From assembly GCA_946902875.1 (NCBI GenBank), contig OX336340.1:22707566-22771565 (forward strand): a stretch of DNA of 64,000 nucleotides. Reading direction: 5' to 3'. This stretch comes from Nematopogon swammerdamellus (lineage: Eukaryota > Arthropoda > Insecta > Lepidoptera > Adelidae). Every line of letters starts with the position of its first letter. Position 1 is the first letter of the stretch. The notes beneath the pieces were generated by a model that was given only the letters and a program-made list of their open reading frames with translations, did not search any database and was not told the origin of the DNA. This document shows, piece after piece, positions 18,601-28,830 of the stretch. Position numbers and translations under genes: made by a program.

Positions 18601-21600
18601 TTTCTTACCCGGTTCTTCCTTATAGATTGCACTACTGAACGGGGTATGACAAAAAAAAAAATGATGACGAACCATACTGAATATGCATGTCTCAATGAAA
18701 TATTGGTGTTGTTGTGTTCTTTATGGCGAAATAAATATCTGAATCTGAATCTTAGGTTACGCACCTCAGAAGGGGAAAGAAAATTCTTATGATTCTGCAA
18801 GCTGTCTGGTCTTTGAATGCAACAGTTTATATTAAATGAGTTGGCTTGCATAGCATCCATTGATTACAGCCGTTTTATATTAGTGTCTTCTCAATAGAGA
18901 CCTTGTGGAGCTTTTCTTTTCAGTCTACTGAAGGTGATCCTGTCTGCCATTAATTCACAAGGCAGTGCGTTGGAACGGTTTCGTATTATCACTTTGTATT
19001 TAATTGTTTTGTCTTTTATTTCTTGTTTTACAAAAAGGAATTTTCAATTCGGTATGTATCAGGGGGCGTATGCGATTATTCATAGTGTTATTGATTGAAA
19101 CCTCTGCAGAATTTCTATGTTTGAGCTGGCCGCTGTGCCGCACAGTATATCTGTATCGGATTCAGTATACATTTGAACACAAGTACAGAGGTGAAAAAAT
19201 GGAACATAACATTGATGGTTTAACATTATGTTAGCCGATGTGTTGAGGGGTCTGTTCTCCGCACTGGGACCATAAACATTTTATGTGGGAATCTGACATG
19301 GTTGGCCATTTCACCTGCCACCTCGGTAATGTCAACCCATTACATGTTCCAATTGGAACAAGATGCCATGCCAGAGCTTCCCTTAGCTCGTGACAGTTAA
19401 ACTGAATTTAACGGAAAACACAAACTATTTTCATAACAATTTTGAACAACCTTAGTTCAGTGCAGTGGCTCCAATCTGAACAGGTTATATCTTGGCATCC
19501 AGTTTTTAAATTAAGAATTTTATAATTTTTTGTGTTATCCCCTGACGTGCGTACGGCCCCGTCGGGGCGGTGTCATTTGCTGTGTCGGATGCGCGGCCCG
19601 CCCCCGCGGGGCGGCTCGGACGACTTCATACAAATAATTTATTGTAACGTGCAACATCCTTCTTAACTCTTCTAACGAATGTCTAGTAATTGATGAAAGA
19701 GTAGGCTACCTAAAAATACACACTTCTATGTGCTTGTCCTGTCAAATAATTATTGACAAGCGATCTTCAGTCGGTCTCTCCGTGTTCGCGGACGGTGACG
19801 TGTGCGCCTCGTGTTTTTAGTGGTTTCTTGTGGATTTTTTGGTGTTTTCTTTGTGAAAAACGATGGAAGGGTAAGTAATCTTCATTTACAATAGTTTCTC
19901 GGCGCTGAGGAACGATTTATTCGTAAAGTATCGTAATTTTGGTAACCCCCTAGGCAAAAACCGTTCCGAAAATTCTAGATTTTTTTAAACCAGTTTAATA
20001 ATGATAGTATTAAACACATTACCAATGAAATTATAGAAAATTTTATGTACATTTGGAAAATAAAACCTTTTCATATACGTTTAAAAGAAAAAAGTCTAGA
20101 AATATCGCCAAAAACGCAGAGCGCACCCGATTTTGACCAAAATTTATTTTGGCCAAAATGGCGACGCACTCAAGGGCTGACAGCTAATCGGGTCCGCTCG
20201 CACATGAGGGGTTATGTTGACGTTACTCATACATAATGGATCTAGAGAGGGGGAAGTCGAGCACGTTAGCAGTTCTGCTTCATACCCTAGTTAATGCAGA
20301 CTAGGTGACGAGGGCTTGACGCAAGCCGAAACATCTAGCGCACTGTAAGAGAGCAAGAGTGGCCACTCACTGATCTCATGCTCGACTGAAGCCTTCTCAT
20401 AAATTGAAATGGGCCAGAATGTGTTCGGCGAAATCATTTAACCTGTTTACTTCGGCGTTATAATAATGCTTACCCCTCCTGAGTCACAGGCGATATCGCC
20501 GCGCCGCGGCCTCGAGCGTCAACCTTTACCTAAACTCAAATATTTCATAAAATAAAGAGGCTAGAGCAATAAACTCTTTTGCATCTTATAGCTAATGAAA
20601 ATACCTACAAAATTAAGGAAAAAAAGTGAGGGCTTACATGTTTAGAATAAAATTAGAACTTACATTTTAGTTAGATATAATGTGCGACCATGTTTCCAAT
20701 AAAGTTTGGGGCTCCGATCGGGGCCTCAGGGATCCGAAGTGTGAAAACGAATTGGGCCCCGATCGGGGCCTTAAGGAGTAAACAGGTGTATTGAAACAAA
20801 ATTGAACATTCATTAAAATATGACAGAATGACGTACCTAAAGGTGTCTTCACAAGTAGGTGATCTGGCATGATCTGTTTGACAGCTACGCACACGGCCGC
20901 TATGTACCCGGCCAGCCCGTGCACGCGAATGTCAAACAAGTACGAGGCGTCTCCCGAGCATGCGTATATTAGCAGGTAGTAGGCGGTCGTGAGGAACGCC
21001 ACTCCCACGTTGGTGATGCAGAAGAATTTCACCATCTCCAGGGGCCCCCATAACGGCTCTATTAGTTTTCCACACAGACCGATTGTCGCCGCGTCCACTA
21101 GTACCTAGAAAAAAGATGTATGCGTTGAAGTTTCAATAATAAGCGCAATTGCTTTAGTTAGCACATCTGTCAAAGTGATTTATCTGGCTAAATCTAAATG
21201 CTTTAGTCTTGTCCAAAGACCGACGGACCGACCGAACCGATATACCTCACTGAAATGAACGAACGAGCAAGCTCAGAACAACTGAGCAAAACATCTCACC
21301 CGCTCAGCTGCTCACCCGCTCAGCCGCTCTCAGGTCGGTCGGTCGGTCGACCGAACGAGCAGAGGTGAGAGCGAGCGGAGATGAGAGCGTGCGAAGGCGC
21401 GAGCCGCGAGGCGCGGTCGGTCGGTCGGTCGGTGGCGGGAGCGCACTACCTACTTTAGTGAGCCTGACCAAGAGAGCAGCTGAACGACGAGACCGAACTA
21501 GTTCACCGCGTTTACTGAACTAAAAAGAGCGAATCAGTACAGTGAACGAGCAAGGACAAGACTGAAATGCTTCTTGTGCTTTCACATTTGACTGATCAGT

Positions 21601-21875
21601 TGTAGTTCTATACGGTGCTAACTACGCATACAAACCTCCCATAAGTGTAATTCGAGGAAGCAGAATGTGAAGGTTGACCAGAGGCGGAAAGCGGGCGGCA
21701 GTAAGTAGCCAGGCGTGACGCTGAGTGCCTCCACCGCCGGCTCCCAGTATGAGAGGCCGTAGCCGATGGCCACGGCGCATACGACCAGTTTGGCCCCAGG
21801 GGATGTGTTGCCTAGTAAGGCCGCCGCCTGTGAGCGTAGGTAGGGCATGTTGCGCGTAAAAGCGCGCGTCGCCAT
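12657..21875 (-). CDS. TMEM115: TMEM115 Golgi membrane protein, complete five-exon gene
   Basis: Exons in coding order: 21875-21636, 21104-20837, 18273-18078, 15113-14937, 12918-12657. They join to 1143 nt, 380 codons plus TGA, with consistent phases. Exon 1 begins MATRAFTRNMPYLRSQ and holds LLGNTSPGAKLVV and SVTPGYLLPP; exon 2 GKLIEPLWGPLEMVKFF and RVHGLAGYIAAVCVAVKQ; exon 3 LPLLFLLVSILLWVV and SWLYLRFWQRHSNGTRGDLAD; exon 4 FFPTVIQPV and LTITMPGVEQQDVERRR; exon 5 QIALKALSERL. These blocks match the TMEM115 family (human 351 residues). It is a multipass Golgi protein linked to the COG complex and retrograde traffic. A GAG Met two lines downstream (NMPYL) is an alternative start. The exon 3 donor AA|gtcag is repeated in the tandem array just downstream. 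Confidence 0.95.
13310..13600 (-). mobile_element. SINE copy (5S/tRNA family), nearly full body
   Basis: Starts with poly(T) at 13311 and continues GGAAACTGACACTGTTGGC, the ACACCGAGTGAACTAGG block, and ends in the CACGGTCAGCCTCCAACAG head region. It lies in the last TMEM115 intron. The tRNA-like head is lost. Confidence 0.8.
13862..13945 (-). repeat. LINE 3' tail with (TAGAA)n
   Basis: GTAGAATAGAATAGAATAGAA is followed by ATGCTTTATTGCACAC, the complement of a LINE 3' UTR with a pentanucleotide tail. A similar junction with GAATAGAATAGAATAACGTTTATT occurs at 52915-52945. Confidence 0.5.
13998..14460. mobile_element. Palindromic MITE with TAA target duplication, 463 bp
   Basis: The ends AGGTGCGTACAGACATCGCG and its inverted partner (CGCGATGTCTGTATGCACCT) are flanked by TAA on both sides (13995-13997, 14461-14463). 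Inside, about 13998-14155 is an almost complete inverted copy of about 14165-14320, so most of the element folds into one long hairpin. Its termini resemble those of 12270-12629. Apparent ORFs here are by-products of the palindrome. Confidence 0.82.
14495..14790. mobile_element. Candidate MITE with iterated AAGGTGTTATG motif
   Basis: GATGAAGGTGTTATGTG at the left and its rough complement CATAGCACCTTTGTCACC at the right suggest inverted ends. Between them the motif recurs as GTGAAGGTGTTATGG, AAAACACCTTATT, AGAGCTATGTG and AAAACACCTTCATCC. The ends are imperfect and no duplication was fixed. Confidence 0.45.
15258..16076. mobile_element. hAT-type non-autonomous transposon, 819 bp
   Basis: The ends CAGGGGTCGCCAA and TTGGTGATCCCTG form a short inverted repeat. 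The 8-bp flanks GGCTAGAC (15250-15257) and AGCTAGAC (16077-16084) match at 7 of 8 positions. An 8-bp duplication and CAGGG termini are hAT hallmarks. The interior is AT-rich and non-coding, and contains a nested repeat at 15480-15640. It lies in the TMEM115 intron between exons 3 and 4. Confidence 0.85.
15480..15640. repeat. Repeat shared with 42590-42735
   Basis: The blocks GCTCAAACCGTGCTACCCG, AGCACTGATGATTGAAACAC and GTGCGGTGGCTGATACGTC occur here and at 42590-42735 in the same order. It is nested in the hAT element. The class is unknown. Confidence 0.65.
16130..16360 (+). pseudogene. RTE-like LINE fragment (plus strand)
   Basis: The plus strand encodes GHRLANLKWKWAGNIGRR, close to the AKLKWQWAGHIARR block found near the C-terminus of RTE-clade reverse transcriptases, then decays. 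The family call is by motif memory only. Confidence 0.5.
16390..16548 (-). pseudogene. RTE-like LINE 3' end fragment (minus strand)
   Basis: The minus strand encodes RWDDDIKYAGGNQWFRIAEG, then REDWRKIGEAYVQQWTLTR and a stop, the usual C-terminus of RTE-like LINE proteins with the GTCCACTGCTGGACATA signature of their 3' ends. A related end is at 59690-59790. Confidence 0.65.
16549..18077 (-). repeat. Tandem array of 153-bp units copied from TMEM115 exon 3
   Basis: The GACTTGTC landmark recurs at 16556, 16698, 16851, 17004, 17157, 17310, 17463, 17616, 17769, 17922 and 18075: nine intervals of exactly 153 bp and one of 142. The copy at 18075 is the end of the true exon 3; ten more follow downstream on the gene strand. 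Each unit holds the exon part from GALEGTYPC to SFSFD, the donor AA|gtcag and about 20 bp of intron, but not the exon 5' part or its acceptor. In the exon frame each unit ends in a stop (DKSVDVL*). In another frame all units stay open, with a 51-residue period. The units are nearly identical, so the expansion or homogenisation is recent. Confidence 0.95.
18660..18760. repeat. LINE 3' end-like tail
   Basis: TTTATGGCGAAATAAATA followed by a short (TCTGAA) repeat is typical of LINE 3' ends in moths. No coding part was identified upstream. Confidence 0.4.
19262..19500 (-). mobile_element. Old degenerate SINE copy (5S/tRNA family)
   Basis: It follows the family body with many substitutions: GAATCTGACATGGTTGGCC, then AACACAAACTATTTTCATAAC, then CAGTGGCTCCAATCTGAACAGG. 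No head region remains. Confidence 0.65.
19762..19872 (+). promoter_or_regulatory. Candidate initiator/DPE promoter and short first exon
   Basis: TCTTCAGTCGG gives an arthropod initiator (TCAGT). About 29 nt downstream GACGTGT resembles the downstream element of Jockey-type LINE internal promoters. A T-rich leader leads to ATGGAAGG followed by a strong donor GTAAGTAAT at 19871. No following exon was found, so this may be a LINE 5' end or a captured first exon. It lies in a TMEM115 intron, on the opposite strand. Confidence 0.3.
20301..20338 (+). ncRNA. Hammerhead-ribozyme-like motif, second copy
   Basis: Reads CTAG, GTGACGA, G, GGCTTGACGCAAGCC (perfect stem II with loop GACGC), GAAAC, AT, CTAG. 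The two CTAG stretches can pair to close the motif. Relative to the core CUGANGA the first C is G, so this copy is probably inactive. It shares GACGAGGGCTTGA and GAGTGGCCACTC with the copy at 9440-9530, so both come from one repeat family. Confidence 0.4.
20695..20780. repeat. Duplicated GC-rich palindromic segment
   Basis: GGCTCCGATCGGGGCCT and GGGCCCCGATCGGGGCCT are near-copies 50 bp apart, each internally palindromic around CCGATCGG. It sits beside exon 2 of TMEM115. Confidence 0.55.
21204..21564. mobile_element. hAT-type MITE, 361 bp, with 8-bp TSD
   Basis: An exact 8-bp duplication AAATGCTT brackets it (21196-21203, 21565-21572). Ends TAGTCTTGTCC and GGACAAGACTG are inverted repeats with one mismatch. 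The interior is dominated by iterated CGGTCGGT and GAGCGAGCGG-type blocks. It sits in the first intron of TMEM115. Confidence 0.88.
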
Positions 21876-22647
21876 GGCGGTCTCTACAGATCCAGTCTTT
21901 CACTACAGGTCTACAGTATCTCACCGACAATACACACACAACTCGAAATCTTTAGCACTTAGAAACATTGATGTATCTTCATCGTGAGCACTAAACGCAA
22001 AATATCTCGCTTGGATTTGATATTTTGGAGCAACAACGAATGAAGATCGAGCGAAATGACGGACAAGACAGTTGACTGACGGACTGACGGGAGCAACACT
22101 ATTCTATGGATTTGTTTGATTTAGTTATGGTTATGGATCGACTAGGTACACACGGGGCGAGCAAAAAAAGTATGCGAGTGAATTAAATGAGTATCATGGA
22201 AATTGTATAGTCACTCTCATAAAAGTAAAGCAGCAAAACAGAATTTGACTTTATTCCATACATAATAATTATTATTTTGGCTCTAACTACATTAAATAAA
22301 AGTACATGCGGACTGAAGGATACCAATTATCTTATTCTTGCTTCGGTCATGCATGATGTGTGTCCCTTCCGCGCATAATATAAATAATGTGAAAGTAGTA
22401 AGCACAGATTACTTACCAATATTACTACGACGGCTTGTTGAATCGTTTTACTCGACTAGCAAAACTGTATTTTACTTACCTTGTGTAGTGAAATTCAAAT
22501 AATTGTGTAGATATTTAGCGGACGGCGGGAGTTTGTCGCGTCGTCGTTGTAATTAGAAAAATATATTTTTGTGGTTCTCGCGGTGCGAGAACTTATACAA
22601 CAGACGTTAAAAGCTACGACAGAATTGGCTGTTTGTATACTCTAATG
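21876..22647. other. TMEM115 upstream region
   Basis: This holds the presumed 5' UTR and promoter of TMEM115 (minus). No TATA box or clear initiator was placed. The rest is AT-rich and unassigned. Confidence 0.35.
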
Positions 22648-22826
22648 TACTGATGGGTCGATCCCGGGATTGAATCTTTATGGGCGGGATTTTATCATAA
22701 AAGCCGAATGAGGATTTTATGTTTTAAGGTTAAGTATGTGAAGTTGTTCTGTAATATGAGCGAAATTTTATCATAAAGTCCCGGATTTAATCCTATTTTA
22801 AGATCGAAAGGATTTTATGTTTTTAA

Positions 22827-23060
22827 CTAGCCTTTGCCCGCGGCTTCGCTCGCGTGAAATTCGTATTTCAAAAGAAGAAACTAAATCATTAAAGGGCGAG
22901 GCCGAAGGCTGAGCTGCGTTCAGGTTAATGATAAACCTTCTCGAATAAAGTATGTTTTTAACTAGCTTTTGCCTGCGGCTTCGCTCGCGTGAAATTCGTA
23001 TTTCAAAAGAAGAAACTAAATCAATAAGGGCGAGGATCTCGTTATGAGCCACGCAAGTTT
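22827..23060 (-). mobile_element. Two Helitron 3'-end fragments
   Basis: CTAG at 22827 and at 22972, each followed by TTTGCCYGCGGCTTCGCTCGCGTG, give on the minus strand a hairpin-forming CGCGAGCGAAGCCGC and a CTAG terminus before T. These are Helitron 3' ends. Each is followed by part of the AGGGCGAGGCCGAAGG array unit. Confidence 0.6.
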
Positions 23061-23169
23061 GTAACGAGTTTTCACGAGTCGTATTTGTGAGTGGTCATTG
23101 CAAGGGATCGCTTGGACTATCCGCTCTGATCTGATGACATTACATCTCTGATTACATTACACAAGTTAA

Positions 23170-23566
23170 GCGGCGGGTGGCCGAGTTTTTGGGCATCGGG
23201 TTCTCATGCAAGAGGTCCGAGGTTCGAATCCGGTCGGTGTGTACCAATGAGTTTTTTCTGACGAAAAAATTTACGTGCATACTTACACCTGCTGCTTCAC
23301 CGTTTAGAACTGGTGTAAAACTAGGTACCTTCCCTTGCCCCTTACGAGGTTGTAGGCTCAAATTGTAGCCGATTGGGTTAATACCACCGTACTGGATGTA
23401 AGATGGCCGCATAGCAGACTCGGCTGTGTTCTCTTCTAGTTCAGTATATCCAGCAATCCAGGGAAGTCTCCGGTATGCACGGGCACTTACCTTCTCGGAG
23501 GTGATATTGGCTGGTCGGAGGATGTACTTAAGCCCCTTCGACTCAGGCGACCGGATTACATAAAAC
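23170..23566 (+). mobile_element. tRNA-derived SINE (family A), full length
   Basis: The head GGTGGCCGAGTTTTTGGGCATCGG and GGTTCGAATCC are tRNA boxes A and B. The body continues TACCAATGAGTTTTTTCTG, ACACCTGCTGCTTCACCG, TACTGGATGTAAGATGGCCG and ends CCGGATTACATAAAA. Other copies: 50313-50705 (best preserved), 35396-35690, and pieces at 28927-29085 and 29283-29455. Confidence 0.85.
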
Positions 23567-23596
23567 AGTATTATTTTTAGTAACTATTATAGTTTA

Positions 23597-24060
23597 CTAG
23601 CTTTTGCCCGCTCTCGTGAAATTCGTATTTCAAAAGAAGAAAGTAAGTTATAAAGTGAGAAGGTCGAAAGCTGAGCTGCATTCAGGGTAATGACAAACCT
23701 TCTCGAACAAAATATGTAACTACTGACTAGGCCGAAGGTCGAGCTCCTTTCAGGTAAACGTTATTTTTCTCGAAGAAACTAAGTTACCTATGGCGACGCC
23801 GAAGGCGGAGCTCCCTATAGGTAAACCATATACTTTTTCAAAGAGGCCGACGAGGCCGAAGGCCGAGCTCCGTTCAAGTAAATGATAATCCTTCTCAAAG
23901 AAACTAAGTTAATGCCCTGCCGAACGCCGAGTTGCGTTCGCGTAAACGATATTCTCGACCTTATTTACTTACTTTCATCGAGAAATATATCGTTAACTTG
24001 AACGAAGCTCCGCTTTCGGCCTCTCACTTAGTTACTTACTTCGAAAAGGTACATGTTTCG
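23597..24060. repeat. Helitron-derived fold-back minisatellite arms
   Basis: A Helitron 3' end (CTAG at 23597) is followed by diverged units containing AGGCCGAAGGYCGAGC. At about 23955 the orientation flips and units read CTTCGGCC-type. It is an old, diverged version of the arms in the Helitrons at 44531, 53061 and 60433. Confidence 0.6.
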
Positions 24061-25155
24061 TATCGGTTACGTCATATTTAGTTTACATGTATCCTAACTT
24101 GTACCATAAGAATAGGATAAAAGAATTAGGATCGAATCAAATTACAATTTTGGCTTTCTATAGTATGGGCAGTGCGCTTTTATAGGCACCCGCCTGCGCG
24201 CCGCGCCGCCCGCTCCGCCGCGCCGCCCGCTCCGCCACGCCGCCGGCTTGCTCATATCTGATACCTACTCGCGCTAAATGGCGCGCGAAACATTTCAGTT
24301 TGGGAACCACATCTTAGCGTAACCGGAACTGAATTTTATTTAGCTTATCCTCTGTGTCGTATAGTATAGGATATATAGTGGAACATACATACACAGAAAA
24401 TATTTCTAAAAATCGTCAATTTAGCTTTAGTATCATACATAGAGTCTTATACCTCAGTATCTCATAAAACAAAGTAACTTACTCTATGATCATCCCTTAC
24501 AGATTTATAATTAGTATTGATTTAACATACATCGGTAGATTATGATATGACCTCAAATCGTTATTTTTTAACCGACTTCAAAAAAAGGAGGAGGTTCTCA
24601 ATTCGACTGTATGTTTTTTGGTCAAACATGACCGAAATTGGTAGATCTACCAAAAAATCGGTACCTAACTTTTCACACTGTCACGGTCACTGAACAGACT
24701 CTATTACCGACCTTTTTCCTCTCTCACATCACGACGAAATGTACGCGCGCTCAAACGACCACAGATATCGATTATTTTGTGAACATAACTAGGGAATCAT
24801 GCATTCAAATTAAAACCTGTCGAGACATTATTTATTTAGATATAGGAATTCATCCAGTAAAACAATGATCTACATACCTACTACCATATTATGCCTAGTA
24901 CTAATGAAAACAACTCATTCACGATGTTGAAATCTAATCCTTATCCTTACCTATAATAAAATCCAACGTCTGCTTTCTGTCTGTCTGTCTGTCCGCTTAT
25001 AACTCGAGAACCACTGAAGCGATTTTATTTAAAAAAAAATCTACGGATAGCTTGATTCTTCCCATCAACTATAGGCTACTTACTATCACGCTAAATGGCT
25101 TATGAGGTTAGCAGAGAAGTCAAATATGAGAGCGGGCGGAGCCGCGGGCACAGCT
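24061..25155. repeat. Assorted interspersed repeats inside the hAT element
   Basis: 24195-24250 is a CCGCCCGCTCCGCCGCG-type GC-rich minisatellite. 24310-24535 is the repeat also found at 6940-7215. 24555-24625 carries AACCGACTTCAAAAAAAGG, a common 3'-end motif of moth LINE-type repeats. 24950-25150 starts TATAATAAAATCC and ends GAGCCGCGGGCACAGCTA, resembling a short Helitron. Confidence 0.45.
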
Positions 25156-25539
25156 ATATTAAAATAAAATCCTTTTTCCTAGGATCGAATGAGGAACCTT
25201 CCCCAACTTTCCCAATAAAATCCCCATAAAGTCTCGAATAAGGATTCGGTCCCAAATGGGATTGAATCCTTGCCCATCAGTACTCTAATGAGTTTTGCCT
25301 GTTTCGGGAGGAGACGAATTAATCTAAAAATCTATGGTCAGTAATTATTACTTTACTCTTTGGGCAAACTCGACATTGTGAAATGTCTGTCGTTGCATTA
25401 TTTTCTTGAATAAAACCTATTACGAGCAAAATTACGAGAAAGAGAAAGGTATTTATTTTCACAACAATTTATTCAAGAAAATAAAAATAATTACTTAGAT
25501 CATGATCATGAATCAGTGATGGAGAAGTTCCTACGACCA

Positions 25540-26527
25540 AACCGATTTGAGGCGGACCCGTCCAAAGAGGATATAACCACTGCGTGACCCGTCCATAACA
25601 ACAGAGCATAACACTCCTCTCTGGACACATTGGAAGAAAACATTCAATAACTTCAATTCGACAACTTCAACAATGACAACAATGGAGACCAAGATCTTAC
25701 TGATCAAACTAAGTTGCAACTTCTAATCAATCATGTATCTCCCGTAATCTACAGTCACATTAGTCAAGTCACCACATACACGACGGCTATCGAAATACTC
25801 GACGGAATATTCATCAAACCAAGCAATGAAGTATATGCAAGACATCAACTAGACACCAGGCAGCAAAAACCTGGTGAGACTATCGATAACTACCTACATA
25901 CTCTCCAGTTGCTAGCCAAAGAATGCAACTTTCAAGCTGTAAGTGCAGCTCGAAACCAAAATGATTTTATACGCTTTCATCACCGGACTCATGTCAGCCA
26001 ACATACGTCAAAGACTACTCGAGAACATCAGTCTCGATCTAAGCGAAGCGCATAAACAAGCTCGAGCTCTGGAACTAGCTCAAATACACTCAGATAAATT
26101 TATGAGTTCCAGACACTTGAACGTGCTCCATGAAAATGAAAAGGACAACATACCATCTTCTTCTGCTGCTCATACAAAGAAATCCGAGAAAGCTGACGCT
26201 TGTTATTTCTTTGGAAACGAACCCCGACATCCACGTCGTAAATGCCCCGCATTCAACTCTACTTGCATGAAATGTTTCAAACAGGGACACTACGCAAAAG
26301 TTTGCCGATCTGCTAAGCAAAACGCCGTAATGAGTGCAGAAGAGCCTAATAATTGTAATATTTTGACAGCTGCGGCCCCCATTGGCTTGCGTAAAACTAC
26401 AGTTCCCGTCACAGTCAACGATATACCAGTACAGGCGCTAATAGACATTGGAAGTACTAGCACTTTCATAAGTCGCAACCTGATTGAACAATATGGTTTT
26501 CCTAAAACAAACCACAATAAACAATAA
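25540..26527 (+). pseudogene. Gypsy gag and protease remnant
   Basis: Translations give FLRPNRFEADPSKEDITTA, then after stops QTKLQLLINHVSPVIYSH and DTRQQKPGETIDNYLHTLQ of a gag protein. The frame shifts near 25950. Downstream come a CCHC-type array (CMKCFKQGHYAKVC preceded by a degraded CYFFGNE) and a protease-like ALIDIGSTSTFIS, with Ile in place of the usual Thr or Ser after the catalytic Asp. Confidence 0.85.
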
Positions 26528-26616
26528 CGTTAGCTTCCAAATCAAGTCAAACCCAAGTCGAAAGAATATGTCATGCTAACATACATGTAAAGGGACACAC
26601 TCATAACAATATTCCC

Positions 26617-28224
26617 ATGCTTATATTGAACGACCTATGCGCTGACATAATTCTTGGAAACGATGTTTTTGAAAAGCATCAAACTCTCGAAGTCGCTTTT
26701 GGAGGCCCCAGAACCCCGCTAAAAATCTCATGCAACTCACTTACTATGGCATTGGTACAACCAGTGAAACTTTTTGAACACTTGGATACTAATTGCAAAC
26801 CGATTGCTGTCAAATCACGCAAGTATTCTGACATCGACAAAGCTTTTATTCATAATGAAGTACAAAAGCTTCTTGAGGATGATATTATAGAACCAAGTTC
26901 ATCGCCGTGGCGAGCTCAACTTTTAATAACGACCAATCAAAATCACAAGAAGAGAATGGTCGTAGACTATTCAAGGACTATCAACAGATTTACCCAACTC
27001 GATGCGTACCCCCTGCCCAACATGGAAGAATTAATATCGAAAGTTGCCCAGCATAACGTTTTCAGTAAAGTAGATCTGCGCAGCGCGTATCATCAGATTC
27101 CCATCATGCAAGAAAACAGAATCTACACAGCTTTCGAAGCGGCTGGCAAGCTGTACTAATTTACAAGAATACCTTTTGGAGTGACTAATGGTGTAACACT
27201 TTTCCAGAGAGTAATGGATGACATAATCAGAAAAGATGATTTACAGGGAGTATACACTTACCTTGACGACATTACTATTTGCGGATTAGATAAAACCGAC
27301 CATGATCGCAAATTAGCGATATTCATGCAAGTAGCTTTGGATCATAATTTAACCATTAATGAGGAGAAAAGCTCCTTTGGTCTGAACACCATAAATCTAC
27401 TCGGTTATTTAATATCTAAAAACGACATAAAACCTGACCCAGACCGCTTAAAACCATTACTGGAACTCCCTGTCCCACAGGATTCAGCTTCTATGAGAAG
27501 AGCAATTGGCATGTTTTCCCATTATTCTAAGTGGATTCCCAAATTTTCCGACAAAATTAATAAGCTAGCTACTTCATCGTTTCCAATATCTAATGAAGCT
27601 CAGCAGGCTTTTCAAAATTAAAAAACGGATATAAGTAAATCAGCTATCTCAGCAATAGATGAAAATGTTGAATTTACAGTCGAAACTGACGCATCCGACT
27701 TTGCTATCGCCGCCTCCCTATCACAAGCTGGCAGACCCGTTGCATTCTTTTCAAGAACTCTGTGTGCAAGTGAACGGCATCATTCTTTAATAGAAAAAGA
27801 AGCCTATGGTATTGTGGAATCGCTTCGTAAATGGAGACAATTTCTCCTAGGGCGACCATTCAAGTTGATCACAGACCAAAGGTCTGTCTCTTTTATGTTT
27901 AACATGAAACACACTAGTAAAATAAAGAACGAGAAAATAGAAAGGTGGCGACTCGAATTATCATCTTACAAATTTGACATAATCTATAGACCAGGTCATG
28001 AAAACCTCTCAGCTGATGTATGTGCGAATCTTCATTCTGATTCAAAGCTTATGCAGCTGCACTCGTCGCTAAGTCATCCTGGCGTTACAAGAATGGTTCA
28101 CTTGATTCACAGTAAAAACTTACCTTATACAGTCGAGGAAGTAAGGAAAATGACTGCACAGTGTAGCATTTGTGCAGAAGTAAAACCAAGATTTTTGCAT
28201 AATAGAAGCTCTAATAAACTCTAA
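26617..28224 (+). pseudogene. Gypsy reverse transcriptase and RNase H remnant
   Basis: One frame carries RT blocks (VDLRSAYHQIPI, TYLDDITICG), then RNase H (VETDASDFAIAASL, EKEAYGIVESLRKWR) and the tether region. It is broken by nonsense codons at 27157-27159 and 27619-27621 with no loss of frame. The YLDD active site is present. The linker ends at 28224, where the frame shifts into the integrase. Confidence 0.88.
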
Positions 28225-28830
28225 TAAAAGCTACTGCTCCATTCGAAAGGCTAGCTATAGATTTTAAGGGACCTCTTCCATCTTCTACAAATAACAAGTA
28301 CATACTTACTGTAGGAGATGAGTATTCGAGATTCCCGTTCGCATTACCTTGCTTTGACCTTAGCACGGCTACGGTAGTAAAGCATTTAACAAACTTATTC
28401 TGGATATTTGGAATGCCGGCCTATATACATTCAGATCGTGGCTCTTCGTTCATGTCTCTAGAACTGAAGCAGTTTCTACATTCCAAAGGAGTTGCAACAA
28501 GCCGAACGACTGCATATAATGCCCCAGGAAATGGTCAAACTGAAAGATATAACGGAACAATATGGAAAACTGTACAGTTGACTCTTAAAACTAGATCAAT
28601 GCCTATAACAATGTGGGAGCAAGTATTACAGGAATCTTTACATGCTATTCGATCTTTGCTTTGTACAGCAACTAATTGTACTCCACATGAACGTATGTTC
28701 TCTCACAGCCGTCGATCAAGCAATGGAGAATCTTTTCCTAGTTGGTTGGCTACACCTGGAACCATACTTATGAACCGGCACAACCGAACGAGCAAATATG
28801 AACCGCTAGTAGAGGAAGTTGAACTTCTTC
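28225..28830 (+). pseudogene. Gypsy integrase remnant
   Basis: The frame gives ATAPFERLAIDFKGPLP, then IHSDRGSSFMSLELKQFL and NAPGNGQTERYNGTIWKT: the D, D, E core of a retroviral-type integrase. It ends at the palindrome near 28771-28871 where the C-terminal region is lost. Confidence 0.85.

Larger units (their letters stand above)
22648..25282. mobile_element. hAT-like element, 2.6 kb, filled with nested repeats
   Basis: Perfect 10-bp inverted ends TACTGATGGG and CCCATCAGTA are flanked by the same 8 bp, CTCTAATG (22640-22647 and 25283-25290). Near each end the motif GGGATTGAATCYTT recurs in inverted orientation. No transposase was seen. The interior holds Helitron 3'-end fragments (22827, 22972, 23597), a SINE (23170-23566), a fold-back GGCCGAAGGCC array (23640-24060), and other repeats. 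A TA duplication with CTGATGGG ends is an alternative reading. Confidence 0.75.
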
